64,000 nt of DNA, from NCBI GenBank assembly GCA_019634895.1, contig JAHCAM010000002.1:1-64000 (forward strand), read 5' to 3'. This DNA comes from Steroidobacteraceae bacterium (lineage in GTDB: Bacteria; Pseudomonadota; Gammaproteobacteria; Steroidobacterales; Steroidobacteraceae). This document shows positions 1-10,000 of this stretch, piece after piece; within the stretch, counting starts at the first letter, position 1, and the number at the start of each line of letters is the position of its first letter. The notes under the pieces were generated by a model. The model worked only from the letters and a program-made list of their open reading frames with translations. It was not told where the DNA came from and did not search any database. The position numbers and the translations under genes are program-made.

Positions 1-717
1 CAGGCGCAATAACAGGCGTTGCCTGGGTTGCAGCTTTGCCATCGCGGCCTCGAGCTGGGTTCGCTCCTGGTCCGACTGGGTCAGTGCCTCGGGGCCGGCC
101 GACGGGTCTTCCGGCTGGATCGGCACATCACCCTGTTCCGGGTCCAGTGCCTCGTCCAGCGAGATCGAGCCGCGAGCTCGCGCGCCGATCTGCCAGCGCT
201 GCCGGGATGTCTGCATCGAAAAGAGCCGGGCATTGATTCCCGCAAGCTGCAGGTCCGTCAGACCCGGAAACCTTGGCAGGAGGACGTGTAGGCATTGTTC
301 GCGCGTCATGCCGCGCACATAAATGTAGCGGTACACGAGCTGGTCCAGTTCCGGCAAACTGGCCACCGCTGCCCTCGGGCGATAACGGCCATGTTGTTTC
401 CGGCGCCAGTCAATGCACAGGTTGTTGACTACCGAAGTCAGCCAGGTTCGGAATTGCGCGCGCCCATCCGGGCGGAAGCTGCGCAGGCGGTGAAATACGT
501 TGTCGCTGAGCTGTCCGCAGGCGTACAGGAAGCAGTCGCTGGCGCGCTCTTCGTCGCTTTCGTGCCGGCGCGCGACGTGGAGGATGAGCGGGGAGAAGCG
601 TTCGAGGAATTCTTTCCAGGCCTTTTCGGCCTGATCAGTCGTCAACAGATTGAGGAGGTCCCCGATCGGACCGTCGTCGGTCTTCGAAGTGCCGCGCGAA
701 GCTTGGGTCACTTCCAT
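1..717 (-). CDS. Sigma-70 family RNA polymerase sigma factor (C-terminus beyond window)
   Basis: This partial minus-strand frame of 239 codons has no stop before base 1. Residues about 25-95 resemble sigma region 2: an acidic helix (LLTTDQAEKAWKEFLERF), then FRTWLTSVVNNLCIDWRRK, the usual end of a region 2 that binds the -10 element. A linker with RGMTREQCLHVLLPRFPG follows, and the frame reaches KLQPRQRLLLRL, which looks like the start of region 4 (-35 recognition, helix-turn-helix). It probably directs core polymerase to a special promoter set, but the targets are unknown. The ATG at 717 is the first start and has no strong Shine-Dalgarno. No anti-sigma partner is visible on the right side; it could lie beyond the left edge. 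The family call is fairly safe; the subgroup is not. Confidence 0.8.
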   Translation of the reverse strand, partial: MEVTQASRGTSKTDDGPIGDLLNLLTTDQAEKAWKEFLERFSPLILHVARRHESDEERASDCFLYACGQLSDNVFHRLRSFRPDGRAQFRTWLTSVVNNLCIDWRRKQHGRYRPRAAVASLPELDQLVYRYIYVRGMTREQCLHVLLPRFPGLTDLQLAGINARLFSMQTSRQRWQIGARARGSISLDEALDPEQGDVPIQPEDPSAGPEALTQSDQERTQLEAAMAKLQPRQRLLLRL

Positions 718-930
718 TCGGTCGAAGCGGTCTGCGCCACCCCGACCAATCCCCCGCGGTCACTATATGAGATGCGCGGGATTTCGCCAGGATTTCGCTG
801 AAGTTAACGGAATCAAGGCATTACGACGATCCCGTCCCTGGTGGTGATTCCTGAATCCCTCGCGACCCACCTGACAATAGGTCCAGCATGTCGTCGCGGC
901 AGGGGGCGGGGCGCCTTCATTTCGCGCGTT

Positions 931-2832
931 CTACTGCACCCCGCGCAGATACTGTTCCAGGAACCTCACGTACGCCTCCGACGCCGCGATCCGGTTGTCC
1001 CGCTTCGCGAAGCCGTGGCCCTCGTCCGGGAACAGCAGGTATTCCACCGGCACGTCGTTGGCGCGCACCGCCTCCACCATCTCGTCGCTCTCGACCTGCA
1101 GCACGCGCGGGTCGTTCGCGCCCTGGATCACGAGCACGGGCCTGACGATGTTCCTGGCGTGGAACAGCGGCGAGATGCGCCGGTGCCGCTCCTCGTCGGT
1201 CGCCGGGTCGCCCATTTCGTCGTAGAGCGCTTCCTTGAAGGCCTCCCACCACGGCGGGATGCTCTTGAGCGTGCGCACCCAGTTGGTGACGCCGAAGATG
1301 TTGATGCCGACGTCGAAGGCCTCGGGCTCGAAGGCGAGCGCGGCCATCACCATGTAGCCGCCGTAGCTGCCACCGATGATGCCGATGCGCCCGCCGTCCA
1401 CCCAGTCGAGGCCCGCGAGATACCCGCGCGCAGCGACGATGTCCTTGAGGTCCACGTCGCCATGGCGCTTGTCGTCCATGTGGTAGAAGGTCTTGCCGTA
1501 GCCGGACGAGCCGCGGTTGTTCGCGGCCAGCACCGCATAGCCGTGATTCACCAGGTGCTGGATCGTCGCCGAGTAGCCGGTGCGGCTCTGTCCGCCCGGC
1601 CCGCCGTGCACCCAGACCAGCGCCGGCGCCCTGTTGTTCGGGCTCGCGTCGCGCGGCCGGTACAGCACGCTCGGGATCTCGAGGCCGTCGTAGCTCTCGT
1701 AGCGCACGATCGTGCTGGTCACGAGGTGCGCCGGGTCAATCGCCGGATTGAGCGCCTGCGTCCACTGCCGGAACGCGCCGCTGCCGAGCTCCACCGTGAA
1801 CACGTTGGACGGCGAATTGTCGGCGTTGATCAGGAAGGCGATCTGCTTTTCGTCGGGCGAGAACCGCACCTGGCGCAGGTCGCCCCGCGGCAGTCCCGCC
1901 GGCAGGCGCAGGTCGGCGCCGGTCCTGCGGTCGTGGATCGTGACCGAGGTGGAGGCGTCCTCGTTGATGCCGTGCACGCGGTAGCGGCCGCTGGGAGAGA
2001 ACGTTACGTACATGACGTCCCAGTCCTCGGCGATCAGCGGCGTCCTCTCGCCGCTCTTCAGCGCGTAGCTCCAGGCCTGCGCGTACTCGCCGTGCTGGTC
2101 GGTGCCGTAGACCAGCGCGTCGCTCTCCGGCGTGAACTCGTAGACCGCGTGCGACACGTTGCCCGGGTGCGCGGTGATGTTGGCGGGCTCGCCCTTGCCG
2201 GTGAGCGGTACCAGCCAGATGTCGTCGTCCGCGGAGGTGCGCGGCTTGACCGCGGCGGACCAGGCGCCGTCGCGGCTGACCGCGAAGGCGTTGAGCCCCA
2301 GCTCGTTGCGGAACACCATCCGGCGCTCGTAGCTGCCCGCGTCGTAGCGGTACAGGTCGAAGAACTTCGGGTCGCGCTCGTTGCTGGCGAGCACGAAGGC
2401 CTTGCCGTCCTCGATCCAGCCGACGAAGCTGGCCTTCACCTTCTCGCCCGGCGTCAGGTCGCGCGGCTCGCCCGCGCCGCCGACGTACACGTGGTTCAGC
2501 TCGTTGCCGCCTTCGTCGAAGGTGTAGAGGTAGCGCTTCCCGTCCGGAAACCAGCTGATCGCGAACACGGCGTTGGTCGTGGACTGCGTCAACGGGGTCT
2601 TCTCGCCGCTCTTGAGGTCGAGGACATGGGCGTTGAACACGCCGGTCGGGTTCGCCGTGAGCAGCAGCCGCGCACCGTCCGGCGACCAGGCCTGCTGCGC
2701 GCCCGCGAGGCTGTAGTCGACGGTCTGGTAGAACGCGGCCGCATCGTGCACCGGCGTCGCCGCCGCTGCGAGGCCGCCGGCCGCCGCAGCCCAGGCGGCG
2801 GCCGTCCAAACGAGAATCTGCCGAATCCGCAT
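931..2832 (-). CDS. Secreted S9-family peptidase (prolyl oligopeptidase / acylaminoacyl-peptidase type)
   Basis: A 633-residue serine peptidase with an N-terminal signal peptide (an Ala-rich stretch within about the first 25 residues), so it is probably periplasmic. The N-terminal half has repeated WSPDG/WFPDG/FSPDE-type segments typical of the beta-propeller that gates S9 enzymes. The C-terminal alpha/beta hydrolase domain carries HGGPGG (oxyanion region), GGSYGGY with the nucleophile near Ser489, GANDPR with Asp near 574, and DEGHGF with His near 606. All catalytic residues are therefore present. These enzymes trim short peptides, often after proline. I chose the ATG at 2832 because a GAGGA sits 7-8 nt upstream; an ATG two codons earlier is too close to it. 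It is the last gene of a four-gene minus-strand unit. Confidence 0.88.
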   Translation of the reverse strand: MRIRQILVWTAAAWAAAAGGLAAAATPVHDAAAFYQTVDYSLAGAQQAWSPDGARLLLTANPTGVFNAHVLDLKSGEKTPLTQSTTNAVFAISWFPDGKRYLYTFDEGGNELNHVYVGGAGEPRDLTPGEKVKASFVGWIEDGKAFVLASNERDPKFFDLYRYDAGSYERRMVFRNELGLNAFAVSRDGAWSAAVKPRTSADDDIWLVPLTGKGEPANITAHPGNVSHAVYEFTPESDALVYGTDQHGEYAQAWSYALKSGERTPLIAEDWDVMYVTFSPSGRYRVHGINEDASTSVTIHDRRTGADLRLPAGLPRGDLRQVRFSPDEKQIAFLINADNSPSNVFTVELGSGAFRQWTQALNPAIDPAHLVTSTIVRYESYDGLEIPSVLYRPRDASPNNRAPALVWVHGGPGGQSRTGYSATIQHLVNHGYAVLAANNRGSSGYGKTFYHMDDKRHGDVDLKDIVAARGYLAGLDWVDGGRIGIIGGSYGGYMVMAALAFEPEAFDVGINIFGVTNWVRTLKSIPPWWEAFKEALYDEMGDPATDEERHRRISPLFHARNIVRPVLVIQGANDPRVLQVESDEMVEAVRANDVPVEYLLFPDEGHGFAKRDNRIAASEAYVRFLEQYLRGVQ

Positions 2833-2842
2833 GTTCATGTCC

Positions 2843-3358
2843 TCACTGTCCCGCGAGCTGCGCAAACGCGCCGAATTGCATGCCCAGTACCTGGTCCACG
2901 ATCGGTGCCAGCGCATTCAGCTGGTGCGCCGGATCGCCGCTGACCCGGTAAGTGACGACCGCCGTGGTCGCGCCGTCCTGCTCCTCGAGCTTGATCGAGA
3001 GGATGCCGCTCACCGCCATCTCGAGGAATGGTCCGAGCTTGGCGTTCAGCGTGAGCGCCTTGCCCGGAACCGCCATGACGACGCGCCCGTGCTCGGCGCT
3101 GCCGCCGTCCCAGCGCTCGCAGTAGCAGCCGCCGGCGACGGGATCGATCGACAGCGATTCGCGCTTTCCCGACCAGGTGTGGTCGGCCGGCCAGTAGCGC
3201 TCCGGGTGCACCAGCGTGTCCCAGGCCTTCGCGGCCGTGGCCTCGATCCGGAACTCGTGCCGGATCAGCATCGCATCGGCGGCCGCGAGCCGGACCTCGG
3301 CCGCTGCCGCCAGCGGCAGCGCCGCCATCATCGCGCCCAGGAACATCCGCAACGTCAT
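2843..3358 (-). CDS. Secreted SRPBCC (START/AHSA1-like) family protein
   Basis: A 171-residue protein with a cleavable signal peptide (about residues 1-20, ending LPLAAAA). The rest resembles the SRPBCC fold, a hydrophobic ligand-binding cavity. It shows the segments EATAAKAWDTLVHPERYWP and RVVMAVPGKALTL, and a C-terminal amphipathic helix around QVLGMQFGAF. The ligand and function are unknown, and a periplasmic SRPBCC protein is less common than a cytosolic one. An AAGGAG 8 nt before the ATG at 3358 sets the start; a GTG three codons earlier would overlap the upstream stop. It lies between the muramidase-like gene and the S9 peptidase with almost no spacing, so cotranscription is very likely. 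Confidence 0.72.
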   Translation of the reverse strand: MTLRMFLGAMMAALPLAAAAEVRLAAADAMLIRHEFRIEATAAKAWDTLVHPERYWPADHTWSGKRESLSIDPVAGGCYCERWDGGSAEHGRVVMAVPGKALTLNAKLGPFLEMAVSGILSIKLEEQDGATTAVVTYRVSGDPAHQLNALAPIVDQVLGMQFGAFAQLAGQ

Positions 3359-3363
3359 CGCCG

Positions 3364-4548
3364 TCACTCCTTCGCCTGCCAGGCATTCTCATCGTGCCGC
3401 GCCAGCTCGTCGAGTTCCGCGGGTGCCGCATCCGGATCGTCCACCCACTCGCGCAGCCTGGGCCCGCCGTTGATCACGTCGATGGCGAGCCGCGTGGTTT
3501 CGTATTCGTAAGGGAAGTCGCGCCACAGCGGATAGTCCGGGCGCAGCGCGCGCAGCGCCTTGAAGGCGAGCGCCATCAGCCGCCACGGGCGGAACTTCGA
3601 GTGGTTGTAGCCGGGATCGTCCACGTGGATCTGGATGCCGGCGCAGGGCTTGCCGGCGTGCTTGTGGAAGGTCGGCTCGAACCAGCAGGGCCGCAGCCGG
3701 CAGCCCGCGAGCCAGTCGGGCGCGAGCGCCTGCATCTTCGCGAGCAGCGCCACGGCGTCGAGGTCCGGTGCGCCGAACAGCTCGAGTGGACGCGTGGTGC
3801 CGCGGCCTTCGGACAACGTCGTGCCCTCGAGCATCACCGTGCCCGGATAGCAGCGCGCCATCGAGACGTTGGGCGCGTTCGGGCTCGGGTTGACCCAGGC
3901 GCGCTCGCCTTGCGGCCAGCCGTAACCGGGCGCCTGCGCCGGGCGCCAGCCGTCCATGGCCACGTGCACGTACTCGACGTCGAGGCCGAGCGTCTGCACG
4001 AACCAGTCGCCGAGTTCGCCCAGCGTGCGCCCGTGGCGCATCGGCATCGGGCCCGCGCCGACGAAGCTCTCCCAGCCGGGCTGCAACGACAGGCCTTCGA
4101 CCGGAAGCCCCGCCGGGTTCGGCCGGTCGAGCACCCACACGGCCTTGCGATGTTCCGCCGCCGCTTCCAGCACGTAGCGCAGCGTGGTCGTGAACGTGTA
4201 CACGCGGCAGCCGAGGTCCTGCAGGTCCACCAGCAGCACGTCGAAGTGCTCCATCATCGCCGCGGCGGGGCGGCGCACCTGCCCGTACAGGCTGAACACC
4301 GGGATGCGGTGCACCGGATCGGTGTAGTCCTCGGACTCGACCATGTTGTCCTGCTTGTCGCCGCGCAGCCCGTGCTGCGGGCCGAAGGCGGCCGTCAGCT
4401 TGAAGTCCTCGACCGTGGCCAGCGCATCCAGCGAATGCGTGAGGTCGGCCGTGACCGAGGCGGGGTGCGCGAGCAGGGCGACGCGCTTGCCGTCCAGGGG
4501 CTTCCTGACGGCACGGTCGGCGAGCAGGCGGTCGATGCCGAACTTCAT
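3364..4548 (-). CDS. DUF1343 family protein, likely exo-beta-N-acetylmuramidase (NamZ/YbbC type)
   Basis: A 394-residue protein matching the DUF1343 family (glycoside hydrolase GH171, prototype NamZ/YbbC of Bacillus), which releases terminal N-acetylmuramic acid from peptidoglycan fragments. Typical segments are VALLAHPASVT near the N-terminus, AAFGPQHGLRGDKQDNM, PVFSLYGQ, VLLVDLQDLGCRVYTF, VLDRPNPAG and LSEGRGTTRPLELFGAP. The last motif is highly characteristic. I see no clear signal peptide on this start (MKFGIDRLLADRAVRK), so it may act in the cytoplasm on recycled fragments or use another export route. Its first four bases overlap the end of the DOMON-like gene. The substrate assignment comes from family knowledge only. 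Confidence 0.85.
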   Translation of the reverse strand: MKFGIDRLLADRAVRKPLDGKRVALLAHPASVTADLTHSLDALATVEDFKLTAAFGPQHGLRGDKQDNMVESEDYTDPVHRIPVFSLYGQVRRPAAAMMEHFDVLLVDLQDLGCRVYTFTTTLRYVLEAAAEHRKAVWVLDRPNPAGLPVEGLSLQPGWESFVGAGPMPMRHGRTLGELGDWFVQTLGLDVEYVHVAMDGWRPAQAPGYGWPQGERAWVNPSPNAPNVSMARCYPGTVMLEGTTLSEGRGTTRPLELFGAPDLDAVALLAKMQALAPDWLAGCRLRPCWFEPTFHKHAGKPCAGIQIHVDDPGYNHSKFRPWRLMALAFKALRALRPDYPLWRDFPYEYETTRLAIDVINGGPRLREWVDDPDAAPAELDELARHDENAWQAKE

Positions 4549-5096
4549 CGGGCGGGCAGGGCGATGGTGAACGTCGCGGGATCGTGGAAATCGGGCGCCT
4601 CCGCGGCGTGCGCCAGCGCCCAGTAGCTCAGGCGCCCGCGGCCGTCCTCGAGGACTGCGGCGAGGCCCGCGCGGATCGTCGTGCTGCCGGCGAACTCCGC
4701 GAGGGCATCCGGGGCGATGGCGACGTTCAACTCCGCATGCTCCGGTCCGGACCCGAACTCGATGCGCGGAACCGGCATTGCGGGCGACTCGCGGCCGCTG
4801 CGGCGGCCCTCGAAACGATACGCGGCCCAGGAGCCGCAGGGCGCGAAATTGAATTCCAGGTAGCCGGCATGACCGTCGCCCTGCAGGAAGACTTCGAAGC
4901 AGCCATGTTGCCAGAGTCCGTCGGCGCGCCCGGGCTCCCGGTCGACGGCCCAGCGCAGCCCGGCCATCGTTCCGTCGACCCGGTAATGGAGGGCCAGGCC
5001 GCCGCGGGCGTCGTAGTCGAGCGCCGCGCGGATGGCGCGCGCGCCCTCGTCGTGCGAGGCGGGATGCCTGACCAGGTGCGCTGCAGCATCGGCCAT
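4545..5096 (-). CDS. DOMON-like domain protein
   Basis: A 183-residue protein without an evident signal peptide. The middle reads as a beta-sandwich of the DOMON-like type: LALHYRVDG, a strand pair around DGLWQHGCFEVFL, and GYLEFNFAPCGSWAAYRFEGRR, the signature seen in proteins annotated DOMON-like. DOMON folds bind haem or sugars, but nothing here identifies the ligand. It starts the minus-strand unit that continues with DUF1343, SRPBCC and S9 peptidase genes, overlapping the DUF1343 gene by 4 nt. There is no Shine-Dalgarno before the ATG; instead a CATAAT -10-like box lies 6 nt upstream, compatible with a leaderless transcript. Confidence 0.72.
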   Translation of the reverse strand: MADAAAHLVRHPASHDEGARAIRAALDYDARGGLALHYRVDGTMAGLRWAVDREPGRADGLWQHGCFEVFLQGDGHAGYLEFNFAPCGSWAAYRFEGRRSGRESPAMPVPRIEFGSGPEHAELNVAIAPDALAEFAGSTTIRAGLAAVLEDGRGRLSYWALAHAAEAPDFHDPATFTIALPAR

Positions 5097-5102
5097 GTGC
5101 GC

Positions 5103-5108
5103 ATTATG
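5103..5108 (-). promoter_or_regulatory. -10-like box for a probable leaderless transcript
   Basis: CATAAT on the minus strand matches five of six bases of the sigma-70 -10 consensus and ends 6 nt before the ATG of the DOMON-like gene. Transcription would start at or next to the ATG. No good -35 hexamer is seen at 16-18 nt, so the call rests on the -10 and the absent ribosome site. Confidence 0.4.
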
Positions 5109-5202
5109 GCTGTCGTTAGGCCGTTCAACCTAAAACCGGCCGCGGCGCGAATTTTGCCGCCGCAGGGTTGCAATCGCCGCCGCCGGCGTCAAGCTTTGCG
5201 GC

Positions 5203-6783
5203 GTGACGTTCGACTGCGTGATCGTCGGAGCGGGCTCGGCGGGATGCGTGCTGGCCAACCGCCTGAGCGCCGATCCGTCGCGCAGCGTGTGCCTGATCGA
5301 GGCCGGTCCGCGCGACCGCTCGCCGCTGATCCATATCCCGGCCGGCATCCTCGGCACCATTCCCAGGCGCAGCGTCAACTGGGCCTTCGAGACCGAGCCG
5401 CAGCCCGGGCTCAATGGCCGGCGCGGCTACCAGCCGCGGGGCCGCGTGCTGGGCGGCTCGAGCTCGATCAACGCAATGGTCTACATGCGCGGGCACCGCG
5501 GCGACTACGACGACTGGGCCGCGCTCGGCAATCCCGGCTGGTCCTACGAGGAGGTGCTGCCGCTGTTCCGCCGTTCGGAGGACCAGCAGCGCGGCGCCGA
5601 CCGCTATCACGGCGTCGGCGGCGAGCTGGCGGTTTCCGACCTGCCGAGCCCGGCCGCGGCCTCCTTTGCCTTCGTCGAGGCGGCGATCCGCAGCGGCCTG
5701 CCGCCGAACGACGACTTCAACGGCGCGGAACAGGACGGCGCCGGGCTCTACCAGGTGACGCAGCGCCGCGGGCGCCGCTGCTCGGCCTCGGTCGCTTTCC
5801 TGGACCCGGCGCGGTCGCGTCCGAACCTGACGGTCCTGACCGGTGCGCTCGCCACCCGGCTGCTGCTGGAAGGCCGGCGCTGCGCCGGCGTCGAAATCGC
5901 GCGCGGCGGCAGCCGGGAGATGATCCGGGCGCGGCGCGAAGTCGTGCTGGCCGCGGGCGTCTTTGGCTCGCCGCAGCTGCTGCTGCTGTCCGGCATCGGT
6001 CCGCGCGAGGAGCTCGAGCGCCACGGCATCGCCGTCGCGCACGAGCTGCCCGGCGTCGGCGCCAATCTCGTGGACCACGTGGACCTGGCGCTCGTGTACC
6101 GTTCCTCGGATCCGTCGCTGATGGGCATCACCCTGCGCACCGCGCTGCGCGCGATCCCCGGGTATTTCCGCTGGCGCCGCTCGGGCACGGGCCTGCTGAC
6201 CACCAATTTCGCCGAGGCCGGCGCCTTCCTGCGCACGCGGCCAGGCCTCGAGCGGCCCGATATCCAGCTGCATTTCCTCATCGGGCTGGTGGACGACCAC
6301 GCGCGGCGGCTGCATTGGGGCTACGGCATCTCCTGCCACGTGGCGCTGCTGCGGCCCGCGAGCCGCGGGCGCTTCCGGCTGCGTTCCGCCGACCCGCGCG
6401 AATCCCCGAGCATCGACCCGAACTTCCTCGGCGAGGACGCGGACCTCGAAGCGCTGCTCGCCGGGGTGAAGGCGGCGCGCGAGATCCTGCACTCGGCGCC
6501 GCTCGACCGCTTCCGCGGCGAGGAGATGTTCGCCGAGGAAGGCGATTCGGACGATGCGCTCTTGCGCCGCATCCGCCGCCGCGCGGACACCATCTACCAC
6601 CCCGTGGGGACCTGCCGCATGGGACCCGACGAGATGGCGGTGGTGGATGCGTCGCTGCGCCTGCGCGGGCTCGAGGGCGTTTCGGTCGTGGATGCCTCGG
6701 TGATGCCGACGCTGCCGGGCGGCAACACCAACGCGCCGGCGATGATGATCGCGGAGAAGGCCGCCCTCAGGCTGGCGGCCTGA
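5203..6783 (+). CDS. GMC-family FAD-dependent oxidoreductase (choline/alcohol dehydrogenase type)
   Basis: A 526-residue flavoprotein oxidising an alcohol. The N-terminus has the FAD Rossmann motif [18 protein letters not shown] signature 1 is [18 protein letters not shown] and signature 2 is [13 protein letters not shown]. The catalytic base lies in HPVGTCRMG (His near residue 466), followed by [14 protein letters not shown] near the end. It is close in length to choline dehydrogenase and other quinone-linked GMC enzymes, but the substrate cannot be read from sequence. The start is a GTG directly before [10 protein letters not shown], as expected for this family; there is no good Shine-Dalgarno. 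No partner such as a betaine aldehyde dehydrogenase is adjacent. It diverges from the DOMON-like gene and precedes the TonB receptor by 239 nt, with no terminator seen between. Confidence 0.88.
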   Translation: MTFDCVIVGAGSAGCVLANRLSADPSRSVCLIEAGPRDRSPLIHIPAGILGTIPRRSVNWAFETEPQPGLNGRRGYQPRGRVLGGSSSINAMVYMRGHRGDYDDWAALGNPGWSYEEVLPLFRRSEDQQRGADRYHGVGGELAVSDLPSPAAASFAFVEAAIRSGLPPNDDFNGAEQDGAGLYQVTQRRGRRCSASVAFLDPARSRPNLTVLTGALATRLLLEGRRCAGVEIARGGSREMIRARREVVLAAGVFGSPQLLLLSGIGPREELERHGIAVAHELPGVGANLVDHVDLALVYRSSDPSLMGITLRTALRAIPGYFRWRRSGTGLLTTNFAEAGAFLRTRPGLERPDIQLHFLIGLVDDHARRLHWGYGISCHVALLRPASRGRFRLRSADPRESPSIDPNFLGEDADLEALLAGVKAAREILHSAPLDRFRGEEMFAEEGDSDDALLRRIRRRADTIYHPVGTCRMGPDEMAVVDASLRLRGLEGVSVVDASVMPTLPGGNTNAPAMMIAEKAALRLAA

Positions 6784-7022
6784 CCAGCCCGGCTGCCGTG
6801 TGCGCAGTCGAGCGCGTAGAGATGCGCTCAAGAAGGAGCGCCAAGCCGTTGTCGCGGCAGGAAACGGCGCGTGCCATCCCACCCCGGATGTGGAGCGCGC
6901 GCAACAAGGTGTTTTTCGTATCGCAAAACATTGCCGACAGGCTGTAACATTCGCGCACTAACGTGATACCGGCGCAAGGCCGTTATCTGTTGCGTTCAGG
7001 GAAATTTACGGGAGCCAAATCC

Positions 7023-10000
7023 ATGTCCGATCGTCGCCGCTCGGTCCGTCTCGCTGCCGCCGTCTCCTCGATCCTGTCCGCCCCGGCGATTGCCGCGGGC
7101 GCGGTGGCGATCGCGCTCACCGCGGCGCCGCTCGCACAGGCGCAGGAAACGGCGTCGCAGGTCACCGGTTTCGTCGTCAATGCGGACGGCCAGCCGATTT
7201 CGGGCGCGCGGGTCGAGATCCTGCACGTGCCGTCGGGCACCACCTCGAGCGCGACCACGAACGCCTCGGGCCAGTTCTCCGCGACCGGCCTGCGCGTCGG
7301 CGGTCCCTACCGGGTGACGGCCCGGGCCGAGGGCCACCAGGACGCGGTGGTCGAGGACCTCTACACGCAGCTCGCGCAGCGGAGTTCCGTGACGCTGGTC
7401 GCGCAGCCGATCGCCCAGCTCGCCGGCGTCGAGGTGACGGGCGCCTCCGAGCGCGACGTGACCATCGGCGCGGGCAGCCGCTTCGGCGCCCAGGACGTGC
7501 AGCAGCTGCCGTCCATCAGCCGCGACATCAAGGACGTCGTGCGCCTCGACCCGAAGGCCTGGGTGGACCCGACCAACTCCGACGCGCTCGAGGTCGCGGG
7601 CGTCAACAACCGCTACAACAGCATCACCATCGACGGCGTGCGCCAGAGCGACGACTTCGGCCTCAACAACAACGGCTACCCGACCCAGCGCAGCCCGCTG
7701 TCGGTGGACGCGATCGAGGCGGTCTCGATCCTGAGCGCGCCATTCTCGGTCGAGTACTCGGCGTTCCGCGGTTCGACCATCAACGTGGTGACCAAGTCCG
7801 GCACCAATGAATTCACCGGCTCGGCGTTCTATTTCAAGGGCGACGACGGCATGGTCGGCAACCGCAGCAAGGACCGCAGCCTCTCCTTCACCTTCGAGGA
7901 AGAGACCTACGGCGGCACCTTCGGCGGCCCGATCATCAAGGACAGGCTGTTCTTCTTCGGCAGCTACGAGAAGCTCGACAAGATCGCCCCGCAGGAATTC
8001 GGCCCGGCCGGCTCCAGCTTCCCCGTGAGAGTCGCCGGCGTCACCCAGGCCGAGTACGACCAGATCGTCCAGATCGCGCAGTCCGTCTACGGCTTCGACG
8101 TCGGCGTCCGCACCGACACGCTGCCGGAGCAGGACGAGAAGATCCTCGCCAAGCTCGACTGGAACATCAACGACAGCCATCGCGCGTCGCTCGCCTGGCA
8201 GCGCACCGAGGGCAACGAGGTGATCACCTCGAACAACAGCACCTCGCAGAACCGGATCTCGGCGCCGTCGAACTGGTACAACCGCTCGATCCTGATGGAG
8301 TCCACCTCGCTGCAGCTGTTCTCGGACTGGAACGAGTGGTTCTCGACCGAGCTCAAGCTGGCGCGCAAGGAAGTGGACACCGGCCAGGACTCGCTGATGG
8401 GCACGGACTTCGCGGAGATGCAGATCCGCACTCCCACCGGCGGCACCATGTTCATCGGCCCCGACGAGTTCCGCCACGCGAACTCGCTGACCAACGACCT
8501 CGACACGGTCAAGCTGAAGGGCAACTTCTTCCTCGGCAGCCACACGCTGACGGTCGGCTACGAGCGCGAGATGCTCGACATCTTCAACATCTTCGTGCCG
8601 CGCAGCCAGGGGCAGTTCTTCTTCAATCCCACCGCGGCGGACCCTGGACAGGGCCTGCCGGCGCGTTCGGGCATCGAGAACTTCCAGCTCGGCCTCGCGC
8701 AGGCGCTCAACTACTCCAACGCCTTCAGCAACAACGCCAACGACGGCGCCGCGAGCTTCGGCTACGACGTGGACAGCATCTACTTCCAGGACGAGTGGCA
8801 GGTCACGCCCGACTTCAAGATCCAGGCCGGGGTGCGCATGGACCGGTTCTCGAGCAGCGACACGCCGCTGCTGAACTCCAACTTCGCCACGCGCTACGGC
8901 TACAACAACCTGGCGACGCTGGATGGCCGCGACCTGATCATGCCGCGCATCGGCTTCAACTGGCAGTGGCGCCCGGATACCACGATCTACGGCGGCTGGG
9001 GCCTGTTCGGCGGCGGCACGCCGAACGTCTGGGTCTCGAACAGCTTCTCCAACGACGGCGTGACGGTGGTGGCGACCAACGTCGCGGCCGCGTCTCCGCC
9101 GATCACGTCCTGCGCCGGCAACCCGACGCAGCCGGTCTGCGCGCTGCTGAACGTCGACGGCTTCGACCTGCCGCAGTTCTACCTGGATGCGCACTCGCTG
9201 CTGCGCGGTGACGGCCCGGTCAATGCGCTGGACCCGTCGTTCGAGATCCCCTCGCAGTACCGCTGGAACCTCGGCGTCAAGCACACGCTGCCCTGGGACA
9301 TCGAGATGTCGGCGGACGTCATCATCTCGCGGGTCAAGGACGAGGTGCTGTGGCAGGACATCCGCCTGGTGCAGACCGGCACGGCGCCGGACGGCCGGCC
9401 GATCTACACCCGCCGCTCGCTGGGCTGCACCACCACGCCCTGCCCGCCGGACACCCGCGGCGCGGGCATCCAGGACCTGCTGCTGACCAACACCAGCCAG
9501 GGCGAGGGCACGGTGTTCACCATCGACGCCGCCAAGACCTGGCGCACGCGCGCCGGCCGCTTCGATGCCTACCTGGCCTACGGCTACCAGGACATCAAGG
9601 ACGTCAACCCCGGCACCAGCTCGACCGCGTCCTCGAACTGGGACAACGTGGCCGTCTCCGACCCGAACAACCCGGGCCTCTCGACCTCGAACTATGAGAT
9701 CGAACACCAGTTCAAGGGTGCCTTCGGCTGGCGCAAGGCGTTCTTCGGCGACTACGAGACCAGCATCGCGCTGGTCGGCGAGCGCCGCTCGGGACGCCCG
9801 TTCAGCTACACCTTCGGCGGCGGCACGCCGCAGGCGGTGTGGGGAGACCCGCGCCAGGCGGCGCGCCAGCGGCACCTGTTCTACGTGCCGGCGAGCCCGA
9901 CCGACGTCATCTACGAGGGCCCCTGCAGCGCCGGCGAAGTGGGCGTGGTCGCGGGCTGCACCGCGGCGGGCGTGTTCACCGCCAACAACGCGGCGGCGGC

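Noticed and set aside
771..810. A TATAGT box upstream of the sigma factor gene on the minus strand
   Set aside because: The -10 is good but no -35 could be matched at a normal spacing, so I did not list it as a promoter.
4584..6947. A long plus-strand frame spanning the DOMON-like gene and the GMC oxidoreductase
   Set aside because: It overlaps two well-supported genes in other frames and gives an Arg/Ala-rich product without motifs.
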